A stretch of 64,000 bases of DNA, from contig CALVBA010000006.1 of the NCBI GenBank assembly GCA_944325695.1, forward strand, positions 1 to 64,000, read 5' to 3'. The DNA comes from an uncultured Anaeroplasmataceae bacterium. Its GTDB lineage: Bacteria; Bacillota_I; Bacilli_A; Acholeplasmatales; Anaeroplasmataceae. The position numbers and the translations under genes are program-made. The notes below the pieces were generated by a model, which was given only the letters and a program-made list of their open reading frames with translations, was not told the origin of the DNA and ran no database searches. Shown one piece after another: positions 55,071 through 63,720 of this stretch (position 1 is the first letter of the stretch; every line of letters starts with the position of its first letter).

Positions 55071-55697
55071 CTATTTGTTAGTTGAACGCTTTTTTGCCAA
55101 TAAATAATACATGTTATTTTTTTTCTCATCTTTGATAGATGTTTTATTACCATGCCCTGGATAAACAGTAATATTGTCATCTAAATTATCAATAATTTTA
55201 ACCAATGATTCGTTCATCATCTTTTCATTTCCAGTTGGAAAATCTGTTCTTCCACAACCTTGTTCAAAAAGGGTATCACCTGAAAATAATTTGTTTTTAT
55301 AAAGGTAACAAACACTTCCACATGTATGACCTGGTGTATGAAGCACTTTAATTTTTTCATCGTTAAAATTTATTTCATCGCCATCATGGACAATATGTAA
55401 ATCTAAAGGAGGAAAATTTGATTTCATATGAAACATTTTATATAACGATAAACTATCATCTGTTAAAAAAGGAACTTCTTTTTCATGAAGATAAATGGGG
55501 CTATTAAAATATCTAATTCCATCGATGTGATCAACATGTCCATGTGTTAATAAAATAAATTGAATATTATATTCTTTTATTTCTTCTAACACTTTCAATA
55601 AATCCAAACTAGGATCGACTAAAAAGCAATCTTTACTATTAGGACTATCTACTAAATAAGTATTTGTTAATAAACTTCCAATTGTATATTTTTTCAT
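55071..55697 (-). CDS. MBL-fold metallo-hydrolase (glyoxalase II-like)
   Basis: A zinc hydrolase of the glyoxalase II/YcbL group; the substrate is not certain. The 208 residues have the metal motif THGHVDHIDG, the second His in TPGHTCGSVCYLY, the Asp in FSGDTLFEQGCGRTDF, and the final His in VYPGHGNKT. It is full length for the small single-domain form. Ribosome site AAGGAGAAAA; it lies just after the rpmG terminator. Confidence 0.9.
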   Translation of the reverse strand: MKKYTIGSLLTNTYLVDSPNSKDCFLVDPSLDLLKVLEEIKEYNIQFILLTHGHVDHIDGIRYFNSPIYLHEKEVPFLTDDSLSLYKMFHMKSNFPPLDLHIVHDGDEINFNDEKIKVLHTPGHTCGSVCYLYKNKLFSGDTLFEQGCGRTDFPTGNEKMMNESLVKIIDNLDDNITVYPGHGNKTSIKDEKKNNMYYLLAKKRSTNK

Positions 55698-55717
55698 CTT
55701 TTTTCTCCTTAATATAA

Positions 55718-55743
55718 GAAAAAAAACTAATCCAAAGGATTAG
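55718..55743 (-). terminator. Intrinsic terminator right after rpmG
   Basis: CTAATCC-TTT-GGATTAG followed by a long T-run on the minus strand; the stem starts within two bases of the rpmG TAA. Confidence 0.9.
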
Positions 55744-55744
55744 A

Positions 55745-55894
55745 TTATTTTTTTTCTCTATGAACAGTATGTTTTTGACATTTTGGACAATATTTTTTAA
55801 ACTCAATTCTTTCAGGATTAAGTTTTTTATTTTTGTCAGTGTAATAGTTTTCTTCTTTACATTCAGTACAAACTAATCTAACTAAATCTCTCAC
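55745..55894 (-). CDS. rpmG: 50S ribosomal protein bL33
   Basis: A small ribosomal protein near the E site. The 49 residues have two zinc-ribbon Cys pairs, [10 protein letters not shown] and [12 protein letters not shown], so it is the zinc-binding (C+) form. The start is GTG, eight bases after GGAGGG. It has its own consensus promoter and a terminator. With secE/nusG not visible it is a solitary L33 gene. Confidence 0.95.
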   Translation of the reverse strand: MRDLVRLVCTECKEENYYTDKNKKLNPERIEFKKYCPKCQKHTVHREKK

Positions 55895-55932
55895 GTTTAT
55901 TTCCCTCCAAACATGTTAGTATTTCCTCGCTT

Positions 55933-55961
55933 ATTATACCAAAACAAAAACCAATATGCAA
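55933..55961 (-). promoter_or_regulatory. Sigma-A promoter of rpmG
   Basis: Minus-strand TTGCAT (55961-55956), a 17-base spacer and TATAAT with TGG before it (55938-55933). Confidence 0.88.
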
Positions 55962-56006
55962 GATATTTTTTATTATTTTTTTGAAAAAAACCGAAAGTCC
56001 TTCTTC

Positions 56007-56035
56007 TTTACAACATTTTATATTGTTGATATAAT
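56007..56035 (+). promoter_or_regulatory. Sigma-A promoter of ispG
   Basis: TTTACA (56007-56012), a 17-base spacer, TATAAT (56030-56035). The start codon is only 16 bases after the -10, so the leader is very short. Confidence 0.82.
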
Positions 56036-56050
56036 GAAAGAGGTGATATA

Positions 56051-57085
56051 ATGAAACGTAATGAAACAAAAAAAGTTAAAGTAGGTTGTTATACATTAGG
56101 GGGAAATGATAAAGTTTATATTCAAAGTATGACAAATACTAAAACAAAAGATATTGAAAATACTGTAAAACAAATTCACGAATTAGAACGATATGGTTGT
56201 GAAATTATTCGTGTTGCAGTATTAGATTTAGAAGATGCAAAAGCAATTAAAGAAATCAAAAAACAAATCAACATTCCTTTAGTTGCGGATATTCATTTTG
56301 ATTATAGACTAGCTTTAGAAGCTATTTCTAGTGGATGTGATAAAATTCGCTTAAATCCAGGAAATATTCAAGACCCTGAAAAAGTGAAATTAGTTGTTAA
56401 GGCATGTAAAGAAAAAAATATTCCAATTCGTATCGGTGTAAATAGTGGTTCTTTACCAAAAGATTTAGCTTTAACACCTGAAAATATGATTGCAGCTGCC
56501 AAAAGGCACATCGACATTTTAGAAGCTTTAGATTTTCATGATATTGTTATTAGTTTAAAATGTAGTGATGTTTTATTAACTATTAAAACTTATGAGCTGG
56601 CTAGTAAAGTTTTTTCATATCCTTTACACGTCGGTGTTACTGAAGCCGGAACACTATTTTCTGGAAGCATTAAAAGTGGAATGGGAATTGGTTGCATTTT
56701 ATATCAAGGAATTGGAAATACAATTCGCGTATCTTTAACTTCTAATCCATTAGAAGAAATTAAAGCTTGTAAAGAGATATTACGTAACTTCAACCTTACT
56801 AAAGATGTTCCTAACTTAACAAGTTGTCCAACATGTGGGCGCACACAATATAATATGATTCCAATTGCTAGTGCTATTGAAGATTATCTTCAACACGTCA
56901 AAAAAGATATCCATGTTGCTATTATGGGATGCGTCGTTAATGGTCCTGGTGAAGCAAGAGAAGCTGATTTAGGTATTGCTGGTGGAAAAGGGGAAGCTCT
57001 TTTATTTAAAAAAGGAATCCCAATTCGTAAGATCAAAGAAGCTGATATTTTAGATGAATTAAAAAAAGAAATTGATAATTTTTAA
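56051..57085 (+). CDS. ispG: HMB-PP synthase IspG (GcpE)
   Basis: A [4Fe-4S] enzyme of the MEP isoprenoid pathway converting ME-cPP to HMB-PP. The 344 residues form a TIM barrel (VYIQSMTNTKTKDI, LVADIHFDYRLAL, KIRLNPGNIQ) and the C-terminal cluster domain with CPTCGRTQ and MGCVVNGPGEAREADLG. Ribosome site GAGGTGATATA. It is a single-gene unit on the plus strand with its own promoter and terminator. It implies the MEP, not the mevalonate, route. Confidence 0.98.
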   Translation: MKRNETKKVKVGCYTLGGNDKVYIQSMTNTKTKDIENTVKQIHELERYGCEIIRVAVLDLEDAKAIKEIKKQINIPLVADIHFDYRLALEAISSGCDKIRLNPGNIQDPEKVKLVVKACKEKNIPIRIGVNSGSLPKDLALTPENMIAAAKRHIDILEALDFHDIVISLKCSDVLLTIKTYELASKVFSYPLHVGVTEAGTLFSGSIKSGMGIGCILYQGIGNTIRVSLTSNPLEEIKACKEILRNFNLTKDVPNLTSCPTCGRTQYNMIPIASAIEDYLQHVKKDIHVAIMGCVVNGPGEAREADLGIAGGKGEALLFKKGIPIRKIKEADILDELKKEIDNF

Positions 57086-57100
57086 AATAAATATAACATT

Positions 57101-57136
57101 TAAGACTTAATTCCAACATTGAATTAAGTCTTTTTT
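57101..57136 (+). terminator. Intrinsic terminator of ispG
   Basis: AAGACTTAATTC and GAATTAAGTCTT pair perfectly over a seven-base loop, followed by TTTTTAT. Confidence 0.92.
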
Positions 57137-57167
57137 ATTATAAAAAATAGGATTTTTCATCCTATTT
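57137..57167 (-). terminator. Intrinsic terminator of the ABC-F gene
   Basis: AAAATAGGAT and ATCCTATTTT pair on the minus strand, followed by T residues. It sits back-to-back with the ispG terminator. Confidence 0.85.
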
Positions 57168-57176
57168 TCTAAATTA

Positions 57177-58709
57177 TTACAACTTAATTGTTAAATCAAT
57201 GAATTGTTCATAAAAATCAGCATCATGACTAACGAACAAAACTGCCCCAGGAAATTCTTCTATAGCTTTATACAATGCTTTTTTAGCAAGCTTATCTAAA
57301 TGATTTGTTGGTTCATCTAAAACTAACAAATTACATTTTTTTAATGTCATTAATGTCAAACGAACTTTAGCTTGTTCTCCACCTGATAATTCTTGTAATT
57401 TTTTCGTTGCTAAAGATCCAGTTATTCCAAGACAACCAAGAGCAGTTCGTATTTCTTTGTCTGTCATTAACGGATAAAAACTACGAATATATTCAACTGC
57501 TGTTTCCGTATTTGAAAATAAATGTTCTTGTTCAAAATAATTAATATCAGCACTACTAGCTAATTTAATTGTTCCAGATAAGGGAGAAATAAAACCTAAA
57601 ATAGTTTTTAAAAGAGTAGATTTTCCAATTCCATTGTGACCAACAATAGCAACTTTTTTATTTCCAGTTATTAAAAAATTCAAATTATTTAAAATCGGTT
57701 TATCATATCCAATAACTAAATTTTCAACTTTTAATACTTCATTTGATAAATTTTTTGAAAATTTAAAATGAATATTTAAATGACGATCTTTTTCAGGTTT
57801 TTCAATAATATCTAATTTTTCTAAAACTTTTCTTCTTGATTGAGCTTGCTTAGATGTTGTCGCACGAACAATATTTTTATCAATAAACTCTTGTGTTTGT
57901 TTAATAAATTTTTGTTGGTTTACATATGCTTTTTCATTATGATCTTTTCTAATAGCCTGTTCTTTTAAATAAAAATCATAATTACCCTTATACTTTTCTA
58001 ATTTTTTATTATCTAATTCATAAATAACATTACTAATATTTTTTACAAAGTCTAAGTCATGACTAATAACAATAAATGAACCTTTAAATTCATTTAAAAA
58101 TTTTGTTAACCATTCAATGTGACTGACATCTAAAAAGTTTGTAGGTTCATCCATTAATAATACATCAGGATTTTTTAATAAAAGTTTTCCTAATATAACT
58201 TTAGCTTTTTGTCCACCACTTAGCGTTTTTATATTTCTTTCAATACCAATGGCATTAATTCCTAAACCATTAATAATATTTCCTAAAGTCGATTCTATTT
58301 GATAAAACTTAGCTTCTTCTAACTCTTCTTGAATCGATAAAGCTCGGTTTAAGTATTTTTCATAATCGGATTCTGGACATGTTGCTAGTTTTTCATAATA
58401 TTCTTGCATTATTTTTTCTTTATTAAATAAATCTTTAAAAACATCTGTCAAATAATCTTTTATACTCATGTCTTGATCAATTTTTAAATGTTGGTCTAAA
58501 TATCCATATTTTATATTAGGCATCCATTCAATTTTTCCGCTATCTGGAAGAATATTTTTTGCAATAATATTCATAAATGTTGATTTACCGCAACCATTTT
58601 TTCCTAATAAACACACATGTTCATTTACTAATAATCGAAATGATAAATCATTGTATAATTCTTGATCTGTGTACTTAAATCTTAAATTTTCTACTTCTAA
58701 TAAACTCAT
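57177..58709 (-). CDS. ABC-F subfamily ATPase
   Basis: A soluble twin-ATPase that binds the ribosomal E site; it may be a translation factor (YkpA/Ettα-type) or give antibiotic protection. I start at ATG 58709 behind AAGGTGATT; earlier starts run into the promoter. The 510 residues have Walker A GKNGCGKST and GHNGIGKST, signatures LSGGQKAKV and LSGGEQAKV, and Walker B MDEPTN and LDEPTN. A linker with RATTSKQAQSRRKVLEK is typical of ABC-F (P-site tip). The tip loop is short, which favours a housekeeping role. Confidence 0.94.
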   Translation of the reverse strand: MSLLEVENLRFKYTDQELYNDLSFRLLVNEHVCLLGKNGCGKSTFMNIIAKNILPDSGKIEWMPNIKYGYLDQHLKIDQDMSIKDYLTDVFKDLFNKEKIMQEYYEKLATCPESDYEKYLNRALSIQEELEEAKFYQIESTLGNIINGLGINAIGIERNIKTLSGGQKAKVILGKLLLKNPDVLLMDEPTNFLDVSHIEWLTKFLNEFKGSFIVISHDLDFVKNISNVIYELDNKKLEKYKGNYDFYLKEQAIRKDHNEKAYVNQQKFIKQTQEFIDKNIVRATTSKQAQSRRKVLEKLDIIEKPEKDRHLNIHFKFSKNLSNEVLKVENLVIGYDKPILNNLNFLITGNKKVAIVGHNGIGKSTLLKTILGFISPLSGTIKLASSADINYFEQEHLFSNTETAVEYIRSFYPLMTDKEIRTALGCLGITGSLATKKLQELSGGEQAKVRLTLMTLKKCNLLVLDEPTNHLDKLAKKALYKAIEEFPGAVLFVSHDADFYEQFIDLTIKL

Positions 58710-58797
58710 TTTAATCACCTTTATTATTTTAACAAATTTTTTCAAAGATGTATATAAATAAATAACCTTAATATAATTTAAGTAAGGAGATGATTTT

Positions 58798-59436
58798 ATG
58801 AAATATGTAGGGATAACTGCTCGTGGTGAGAATGTTAATAATAAATGGTCTAGCTATGTTAGTCATAGTTACATTAATGCTTTAAAAGATGTGGGATTAA
58901 TTCCCCTTATTTTGCCACTTGATGACAACATAGATCCACTGCTTGATTTGTGTTCATGTTTTTTAATCACAGGTGGGGATGATATTAATCCGCTTTTTTA
59001 TAATGAAGAAAATATTCATTGTAGTAAAATATGTGATTTAGAAGATGAATTGGATTTTACTGTTTTAAAACATGCTACTGAAACAAACAAACCTGTTTTA
59101 GGTATTTGTAAAGGAATGCAAAGTATCAATGTCTTTTTTAATGGAAGTTTATATCAAAATATTACAAATCATCAAAACAGTACACATTTAGTATGCAAGG
59201 ATCAAGAAACATTTTTAAGTAAATATTTAGACAAAAGTTTTCAAACAAATTCTTATCACCATCAATCAATTAAACTTTTAGGTGATAATTTAAAAATTGC
59301 CTATCAATCAAACGGTGTTATTGAAAGTATTGTTAGTACAAATTATCCTATTTTTGGTATAGGATGGCATCCAGAAAAAGAACATACCAAAAATAACGAT
59401 CAAATCTTTAAATGTTTTAGAGATTTAATTGTATAA
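58798..59436 (+). CDS. Class I glutamine amidotransferase-like hydrolase (peptidase C26/PuuD type)
   Basis: Likely cleaves gamma-glutamyl compounds. The 212 residues have YVGITAR at the start, the ITGGDDINP strand, the nucleophile elbow GICKGMQ (Cys), and the His-Glu of GWHPEKE. The domain is complete but short compared with E. coli PuuD (about 254). Ribosome site AAGGAGATG and a TATAAT box precede it. It stands alone on the plus strand with its own terminator, so the pathway is unclear. Confidence 0.9.
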   Translation: MKYVGITARGENVNNKWSSYVSHSYINALKDVGLIPLILPLDDNIDPLLDLCSCFLITGGDDINPLFYNEENIHCSKICDLEDELDFTVLKHATETNKPVLGICKGMQSINVFFNGSLYQNITNHQNSTHLVCKDQETFLSKYLDKSFQTNSYHHQSIKLLGDNLKIAYQSNGVIESIVSTNYPIFGIGWHPEKEHTKNNDQIFKCFRDLIV

Positions 59437-59440
59437 AAGT

Positions 59441-59469
59441 AAATGAGTCTTTCTTAAGACTCATTTTTT
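59441..59469 (+). terminator. Intrinsic terminator of the C26 hydrolase gene
   Basis: AAATGAGTCTT and AAGACTCATTT pair over a short loop, followed by TTTT, on the plus strand. Confidence 0.9.
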
Positions 59470-59473
59470 ATAT

Positions 59474-59497
59474 GATAAAAGGACCAATAAGGTCCTT
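59474..59497 (-). terminator. Intrinsic terminator of the DUF1540 gene
   Basis: AAGGACC and GGTCCTT pair over a short loop on the minus strand, followed by TTTATC. The T-run is short, so strength is moderate. Confidence 0.7.
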
Positions 59498-59500
59498 ACA

Positions 59501-59836
59501 TTATTTTAAAGCAAATGATTCACATTCTGTTTCACTACGATATCTAGCATTTTCATTTTTGATATTAATTTTTTTAGCCTGACAATAACTATTAAGATTA
59601 TGTGTACAATAATTAGCATTACAAGTTACTTCTGCTTTTGATCCAATTTTATCTTCATCAAAGATTTCAGATGATTCTAAGGAAAAATTAATTCCACGAG
59701 GCTCTAATTTAAAAGATTCGCAAAATGTTCCTAATTGACTTCGTGAAAACAACCCTTCAACACTAATTTTTCTTTTAGCACATAATTCACTATTGTTATA
59801 TTTACATTCTTTAGCAGTACAAATAATATTTGGCAT
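59501..59836 (-). CDS. Two-repeat DUF1540 Cys-rich protein
   Basis: A small protein of unknown role, possibly metal-binding. The 111 residues form two copies of the DUF1540 unit, each with four Cys: ICTAKECKYNNSELCAKRK ... TFCESF (C6, C11, C19, C39), then TCNANYCTHNLNSYCQAKK ... TECESF. Both are intact. It lies 52 bases downstream of the zinc/cadmium P-type ATPase on the same strand, so it may share its induction. Ribosome site AAAGGAGAAT. Confidence 0.85.
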   Translation of the reverse strand: MPNIICTAKECKYNNSELCAKRKISVEGLFSRSQLGTFCESFKLEPRGINFSLESSEIFDEDKIGSKAEVTCNANYCTHNLNSYCQAKKINIKNENARYRSETECESFALK

Positions 59837-59888
59837 ATTTAAATTCTCCTTTGTTAAGATACTTTTATTTTATGCACGAAAAAATTAC

Positions 59889-62279
59889 TTATACTTTTTT
59901 TTGATAATTATATTTTAATATTGTCAATGCATTAACAATCGATAGTAATGAAACCCCAACATCACTAAATAGTGATAAATACATATTAGAATATCCCATA
60001 AAACTTAAAATTGTTATAATAAATTTAATGATAATCGTAAATATAATATTTTGTAATGTTTTTTTGCGAGCTATTTTAGCTAAATATAAACACTCACTAA
60101 TATTTTCCATTTTATCATCTAAGAAAATGATATCACTAGATATGCTTGCTAAATCACTACCACTTGCAACAGAAATAGAAACATCACTTTGTTTTAAAAT
60201 AGGAGCATCATTGATTCCATCTCCAACATATAATAAGTGTTTTCCTTCTTTTTGCATTTTTTTCGCAATTTCTAATTTATCATCAGGCAATAAACGAGAA
60301 TAAGCTAATTTTAAATTTAATTTATCTTTAACATCATCACAAGCTTTTTGATTATCACCGCTTAACATTATAGTATCATATTTTGATTGATTCAAATCAT
60401 CGATCAATTTAAAGCAATCTTGTTTAATTTCATCAGTAATTATAAATTGAGCGATTAATAAATCATCTTCTAATAGATATAAACCTTCATCTTTTAATCC
60501 ATTTTTTAATTGATAATTTCCAATTTGGTACTTTTTATTATTAAAATTCCCACTGATTCCAACCCCTTCTAACTCCTTAACATTAGAAAAAAGCAAATCA
60601 TTATGTTTTTCTTTCGTAAATGCTTTAGCAATTGGATGGTTAGAGTATTTTTCTAATCCACACGCTAAATCTAAAACCTCTTGTTTAGTATATTTTGCAA
60701 AAATGTTAATATCGTTTATCAAGAATGATCCTGTTGTTAAAGTACCTGTTTTATCAAATACAACTGTATCAATATAATTTAATTCTTCAATTTTTTGACT
60801 ATTTTTAATAATAATTTTTTTCTTATACATATTAGTAATCGTCATAAAATTGATTAATGGAATTGAAATAACTAAAGCACATGGACAACTAATAACAAGT
60901 AAATTAATTGCTGAATAAAAAGCCTGATTAATGTTTTGAATTTTTAAAATGGGAAATATAATTAATAACGCTAAAGCCAAAATAATCATCGTTGGAGTAT
61001 AATATTTTGCAAATATTTTAATGAACTGTTCACTTTTAGGTTTATCATTAGTAGCTTTTTTAATCATTTCAGAAATTTTAAACATCATAGAAGATTCATA
61101 ATTTTTACTAACCTCAATATAAGTAATATCCCCTAAATTGATACTTCCTGAAAGTACATCATCTCCTTTAGATAGTAAAACTTGGCGTGATTCACCGGTA
61201 ATCTGTGCCATATTAAAGCTACTACTTTTATCTAAAATTTTACCATCTAAAGCAACAACTTCACCTTTTTTTACAACTATAACCGACCCCACCTTTACAT
61301 CTTCAGGGCGCATATATTGCATTTTTTCATCTTTTATGACACATACATCATGTACTTTAAATTCAATTGAATCGACAATTTGACGACTTTTTTGAACGGC
61401 TTTATCTTGTAAAAATTCCCCTATTTGATAAAAAATCATAATCGCCAATGCTTCAGTTCGTAAATTAATAATAAATGCTCCGACACTCGCGATAAACATC
61501 AAAAAGTTTTCATCTAAAAATTTAGATTTTAAAACATTTTTTAATGCTTTAAATATAATATCATATGCTAATATAATATATGCAACAATCATTAAGAATA
61601 AATTTAACAAGTCCATTTCAACAAAAAAAGCACAAGTTACTATTATTAAACTAATTATAAAACGATAGAATAATTGATTATTTTCTTTTTTGTCATTAAC
61701 TAGTCTAATCTTTAATTTATTATCTTTAATGCACTTATTAATCATTTGAATGAACTTTAAACTATTACCATCTTCGTAAATAATTAAATTCATTAAAGCA
61801 GCTTGACAATGTATTTCTTTATTTAATATGTGACAAAGATGTCTAACATCTTCTTTATTTCCTTTTAAAGAAAAAGTCAAATGTCTTTTATTTTCAAGAA
61901 TATATACACCACTTTCAAAATTATCAGCTGCAATACTTACATCATCGATGTTAACTTTTTTAGAATTGATTATTTTAATTAATCCATTCATAAAGTCGAT
62001 TTCACAACTAATTAATTGAAATTTTTCTTTTAAATGTTTTTCTAATTTCATAGCGCAATTAGCACAATCTAAATTATAAATTTTCCATTCATATCGATAC
62101 AAATTAGCTTTGATTTTATTCTTAACAAGACTAACTTTTTGATATTTATAATGTTTTAATAATTCTTTTATATCTTCTTCATATTGTTCGTCAAAAATTA
62201 AATATCCATTATTGTATGTATGAGGAATATCTTTTAATATATTTTTATCTTCCAAAATAACCTTATATTTAATCTTCAT
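59889..62279 (-). CDS. Zinc/cadmium/lead-exporting P1B-type ATPase
   Basis: An efflux pump for divalent heavy metals. I start at ATG 62279, behind GGAGGG inside the end of the regulator gene (11-base overlap). The 796 residues have a metal-binding HMA domain with LDCANCAMKLEKH (Cys72, Cys75). An upstream region of about 60 residues may be a degenerate HMA without Cys. The rest has about eight helices with the CPC motif SCPCALVIS, DKTGTLT, HPIAKAF and GDGINDAPIL. The CPC plus an ArsR sensor of CzrA type favours Zn/Cd over Cu. Confidence 0.95.
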   Translation of the reverse strand: MKIKYKVILEDKNILKDIPHTYNNGYLIFDEQYEEDIKELLKHYKYQKVSLVKNKIKANLYRYEWKIYNLDCANCAMKLEKHLKEKFQLISCEIDFMNGLIKIINSKKVNIDDVSIAADNFESGVYILENKRHLTFSLKGNKEDVRHLCHILNKEIHCQAALMNLIIYEDGNSLKFIQMINKCIKDNKLKIRLVNDKKENNQLFYRFIISLIIVTCAFFVEMDLLNLFLMIVAYIILAYDIIFKALKNVLKSKFLDENFLMFIASVGAFIINLRTEALAIMIFYQIGEFLQDKAVQKSRQIVDSIEFKVHDVCVIKDEKMQYMRPEDVKVGSVIVVKKGEVVALDGKILDKSSSFNMAQITGESRQVLLSKGDDVLSGSINLGDITYIEVSKNYESSMMFKISEMIKKATNDKPKSEQFIKIFAKYYTPTMIILALALLIIFPILKIQNINQAFYSAINLLVISCPCALVISIPLINFMTITNMYKKKIIIKNSQKIEELNYIDTVVFDKTGTLTTGSFLINDINIFAKYTKQEVLDLACGLEKYSNHPIAKAFTKEKHNDLLFSNVKELEGVGISGNFNNKKYQIGNYQLKNGLKDEGLYLLEDDLLIAQFIITDEIKQDCFKLIDDLNQSKYDTIMLSGDNQKACDDVKDKLNLKLAYSRLLPDDKLEIAKKMQKEGKHLLYVGDGINDAPILKQSDVSISVASGSDLASISSDIIFLDDKMENISECLYLAKIARKKTLQNIIFTIIIKFIITILSFMGYSNMYLSLFSDVGVSLLSIVNALTILKYNYQKKV

Positions 62280-62571
62280 TTTGATTCCCTCCATCTATAT
62301 GATTTATATGTTCAAGTGCAAAGAATATTACTTTTTCAACATGTTCATCATCTAAATAATAAATACTACTTTTACCAACTTTTCTAAAATTAACAATGTT
62401 GTTTTCACGTAAAATCTTTAATTGATGCGAAGTTGATGTTTGACTCATATTAATTTTTTGTGATAATTCATTTACACTCAACTCTCCTTCTAATAAATTA
62501 ATGATGATAGACAAGCGCGTTTTATCACCAAAGTTTTTAAAGAAATTAGCTACACGATTTATTTGATCCAT
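62269..62571 (-). CDS. ArsR/SmtB metal sensor, CzrA-like
   Basis: A repressor that leaves DNA when zinc (or Co/Cd) binds. The 100 residues are a winged helix with LSVNELSQKINMSQTSTSHQL and KILRENNIV. The C-terminal helix has Asp75, His77, His88 and His91 in the same spacing (2, 11, 3) as Staphylococcus CzrA Asp84, His86, His97 and His100, an intact alpha-5 site. No Cys is present, so the alpha-3N (CadC) site is absent. It overlaps the ATPase gene, giving a classic autoregulated pair. Confidence 0.93.
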   Translation of the reverse strand: MDQINRVANFFKNFGDKTRLSIIINLLEGELSVNELSQKINMSQTSTSHQLKILRENNIVNFRKVGKSSIYYLDDEHVEKVIFFALEHINHIDGGNQNED

Positions 62572-62582
62572 TTTATCACCTT

Positions 62583-62602
62583 ATATGAATATCATTTCAT
62601 AT
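62583..62602. promoter_or_regulatory. Candidate ArsR/CzrA operator
   Basis: ATATGAA and TTCATAT form a 7-6-7 inverted repeat just downstream of the -10, close to the transcription start; the ATGAA/TTCAT halves fit ArsR-family operators. A further half (ATGAATAT) continues to the right. Confidence 0.65.
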
Positions 62603-62606
62603 GAAT

Positions 62607-62635
62607 ATATTATCATATGTTTTTTTAAAATGCAA
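62607..62635 (-). promoter_or_regulatory. Promoter of the metal-resistance operon
   Basis: Minus-strand TTGCAT (62635-62630), a 17-base spacer and TAATAT (62612-62607). Confidence 0.65.
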
Positions 62636-62636
62636 T

Positions 62637-62663
62637 AAAAAAAAGACTTTTTGTAAAAAGTCC
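62637..62663 (-). terminator. Intrinsic terminator between the IS and the metal operon
   Basis: GGACTTTTT-AC-AAAAAGTC followed by eight T on the minus strand. It would stop transcription leaving the IS from entering the metal operon, and may be the original terminator of the gene left of the IS insertion. Confidence 0.75.
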
Positions 62664-62687
62664 TTTTATCTACTTTCATTTATATAA

Positions 62688-63547
62688 TGAACCCTATAAA
62701 TTGGACTAAGTAAAATTAACTTAATATTACTTGATTATTGGATTGATGTCTATACATTATAGGTGTCAATCCTTTTAATTTTGTTAAAATTCTTTTGTTA
62801 TTGTAGTAATTAATATATTCATGCATTGCTTTTTCTAGTTCATCAAGAGATTTAAATTCATATTCATGACCGTAAAACATTTCATTTTTCATTGTTCCAA
62901 AGAAAATCTCCATTACACAATTATCATAACAGTTTCCTTTTCTTGACATACTTTGTTTAATACCTTTGTAAGATAATTTATCTCTATATTGTTTCATTTG
63001 ATATTGTGATATTGTCATCATTAGGGGAACGTGAAATAGTATAAGATACTATCTCTCGGTTATGAACGTCAATAATTGGTGATAGATAAAGTTTACCTTC
63101 AGTAATATGAAACTCTGATACATCAGTAGTCCAAATTTGGTTTACAGATGTTGTATTAAAGTTTCGCTTATAATATGCTTTATGATTAATAATTAATCTT
63201 TTATTTCTAAGCTCTAAAGTTATTCTAAAATAATTATATCTTGTTTTATTTTCTTCAGAAATATCTGTAATTAGAGATTTAATCGCTTTATTCAATTTTA
63301 AAGAAATTTAACATCTTTTTAAGTTGATATTCCTTGATTCATACACAACTTTTTTTCTTCTTTTGTTGCTGTGTTCTTTGTTGAACCAAGACTTTCAATT
63401 TTTTTAATAGATCATTTTCCATTTCTAACTTTAGCATTTCTTTCTTCAAGTTCTTTAATAATGCTATCTTTATCTCTAAAAATTAATTTCATAATAAAAC
63501 CCCATAAGTCTTTCTAGTATTTTCTACTATTCTAACTTATGGGGTTC
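62688..63547 (-). mobile_element. Internally deleted IS3-family element
   Basis: An 860-base element. Its ends are inverted copies: TGAACCC-C-ATAA-G-TT at the left (minus-strand 5') end and TGAACCC-T-ATAA-A-TT at the right, with TG...CA termini. Intact IS3 elements are about 1.2-1.5 kb; here OrfA is short and frameshifted and OrfB is broken. The left end makes a strong hairpin. No clear target duplication is seen at the flanks. Confidence 0.85.
62716..63492 (-). pseudogene. IS3 OrfA-OrfB transposase remnant
   Basis: OrfA begins with ATG 63492 (MKLIFRDKDSIIKELEER). It keeps a leucine-zipper-like part that needs a one-base correction near 63420 (LEMENDLLKKLKVLVQQR) but lacks the usual HTH length. 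OrfB reads NKAIKSLITDISEENKTRYN, then WTTDVSEF (first Asp) and SPIIDVHNREIVSY (second Asp). It is frameshifted near 63000-63020 before CVMEIFFGTMKNE (catalytic Glu) and the C-terminal HEYINYYNNKRI. The DDE residues survive in pieces, so decay looks recent. Non-functional unless frameshifting restores it. Confidence 0.85.
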
Positions 63548-63651
63548 AGTATACAACTATAAGTTTTGATCATCTCATAAATTTAGTGTACTAAGATAAT
63601 TATTAAATTTTTAATAATCCAAAAAATAGCATTTATAAAATATATCAAAAT

Positions 63652-63684
63652 GAAAAGGATGCTACGACTACACATAGCACCCTT
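63652..63684 (-). terminator. Intrinsic terminator of the partial gene at the right edge
   Basis: GGGTGCTA and TAGCATCC pair (one G-T) over a ten-base loop on the minus strand, followed by TTTTC. Confidence 0.8.
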
Positions 63685-63720
63685 AATTTAATATATTAAT
63701 TAAATTTTATTATAAATTCA

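Noticed and set aside
55878-56069. 63-codon minus-strand frame over the ispG promoter
   Set aside because: It overlaps the rpmG promoter and the ispG start; no ribosome site and no family resemblance.
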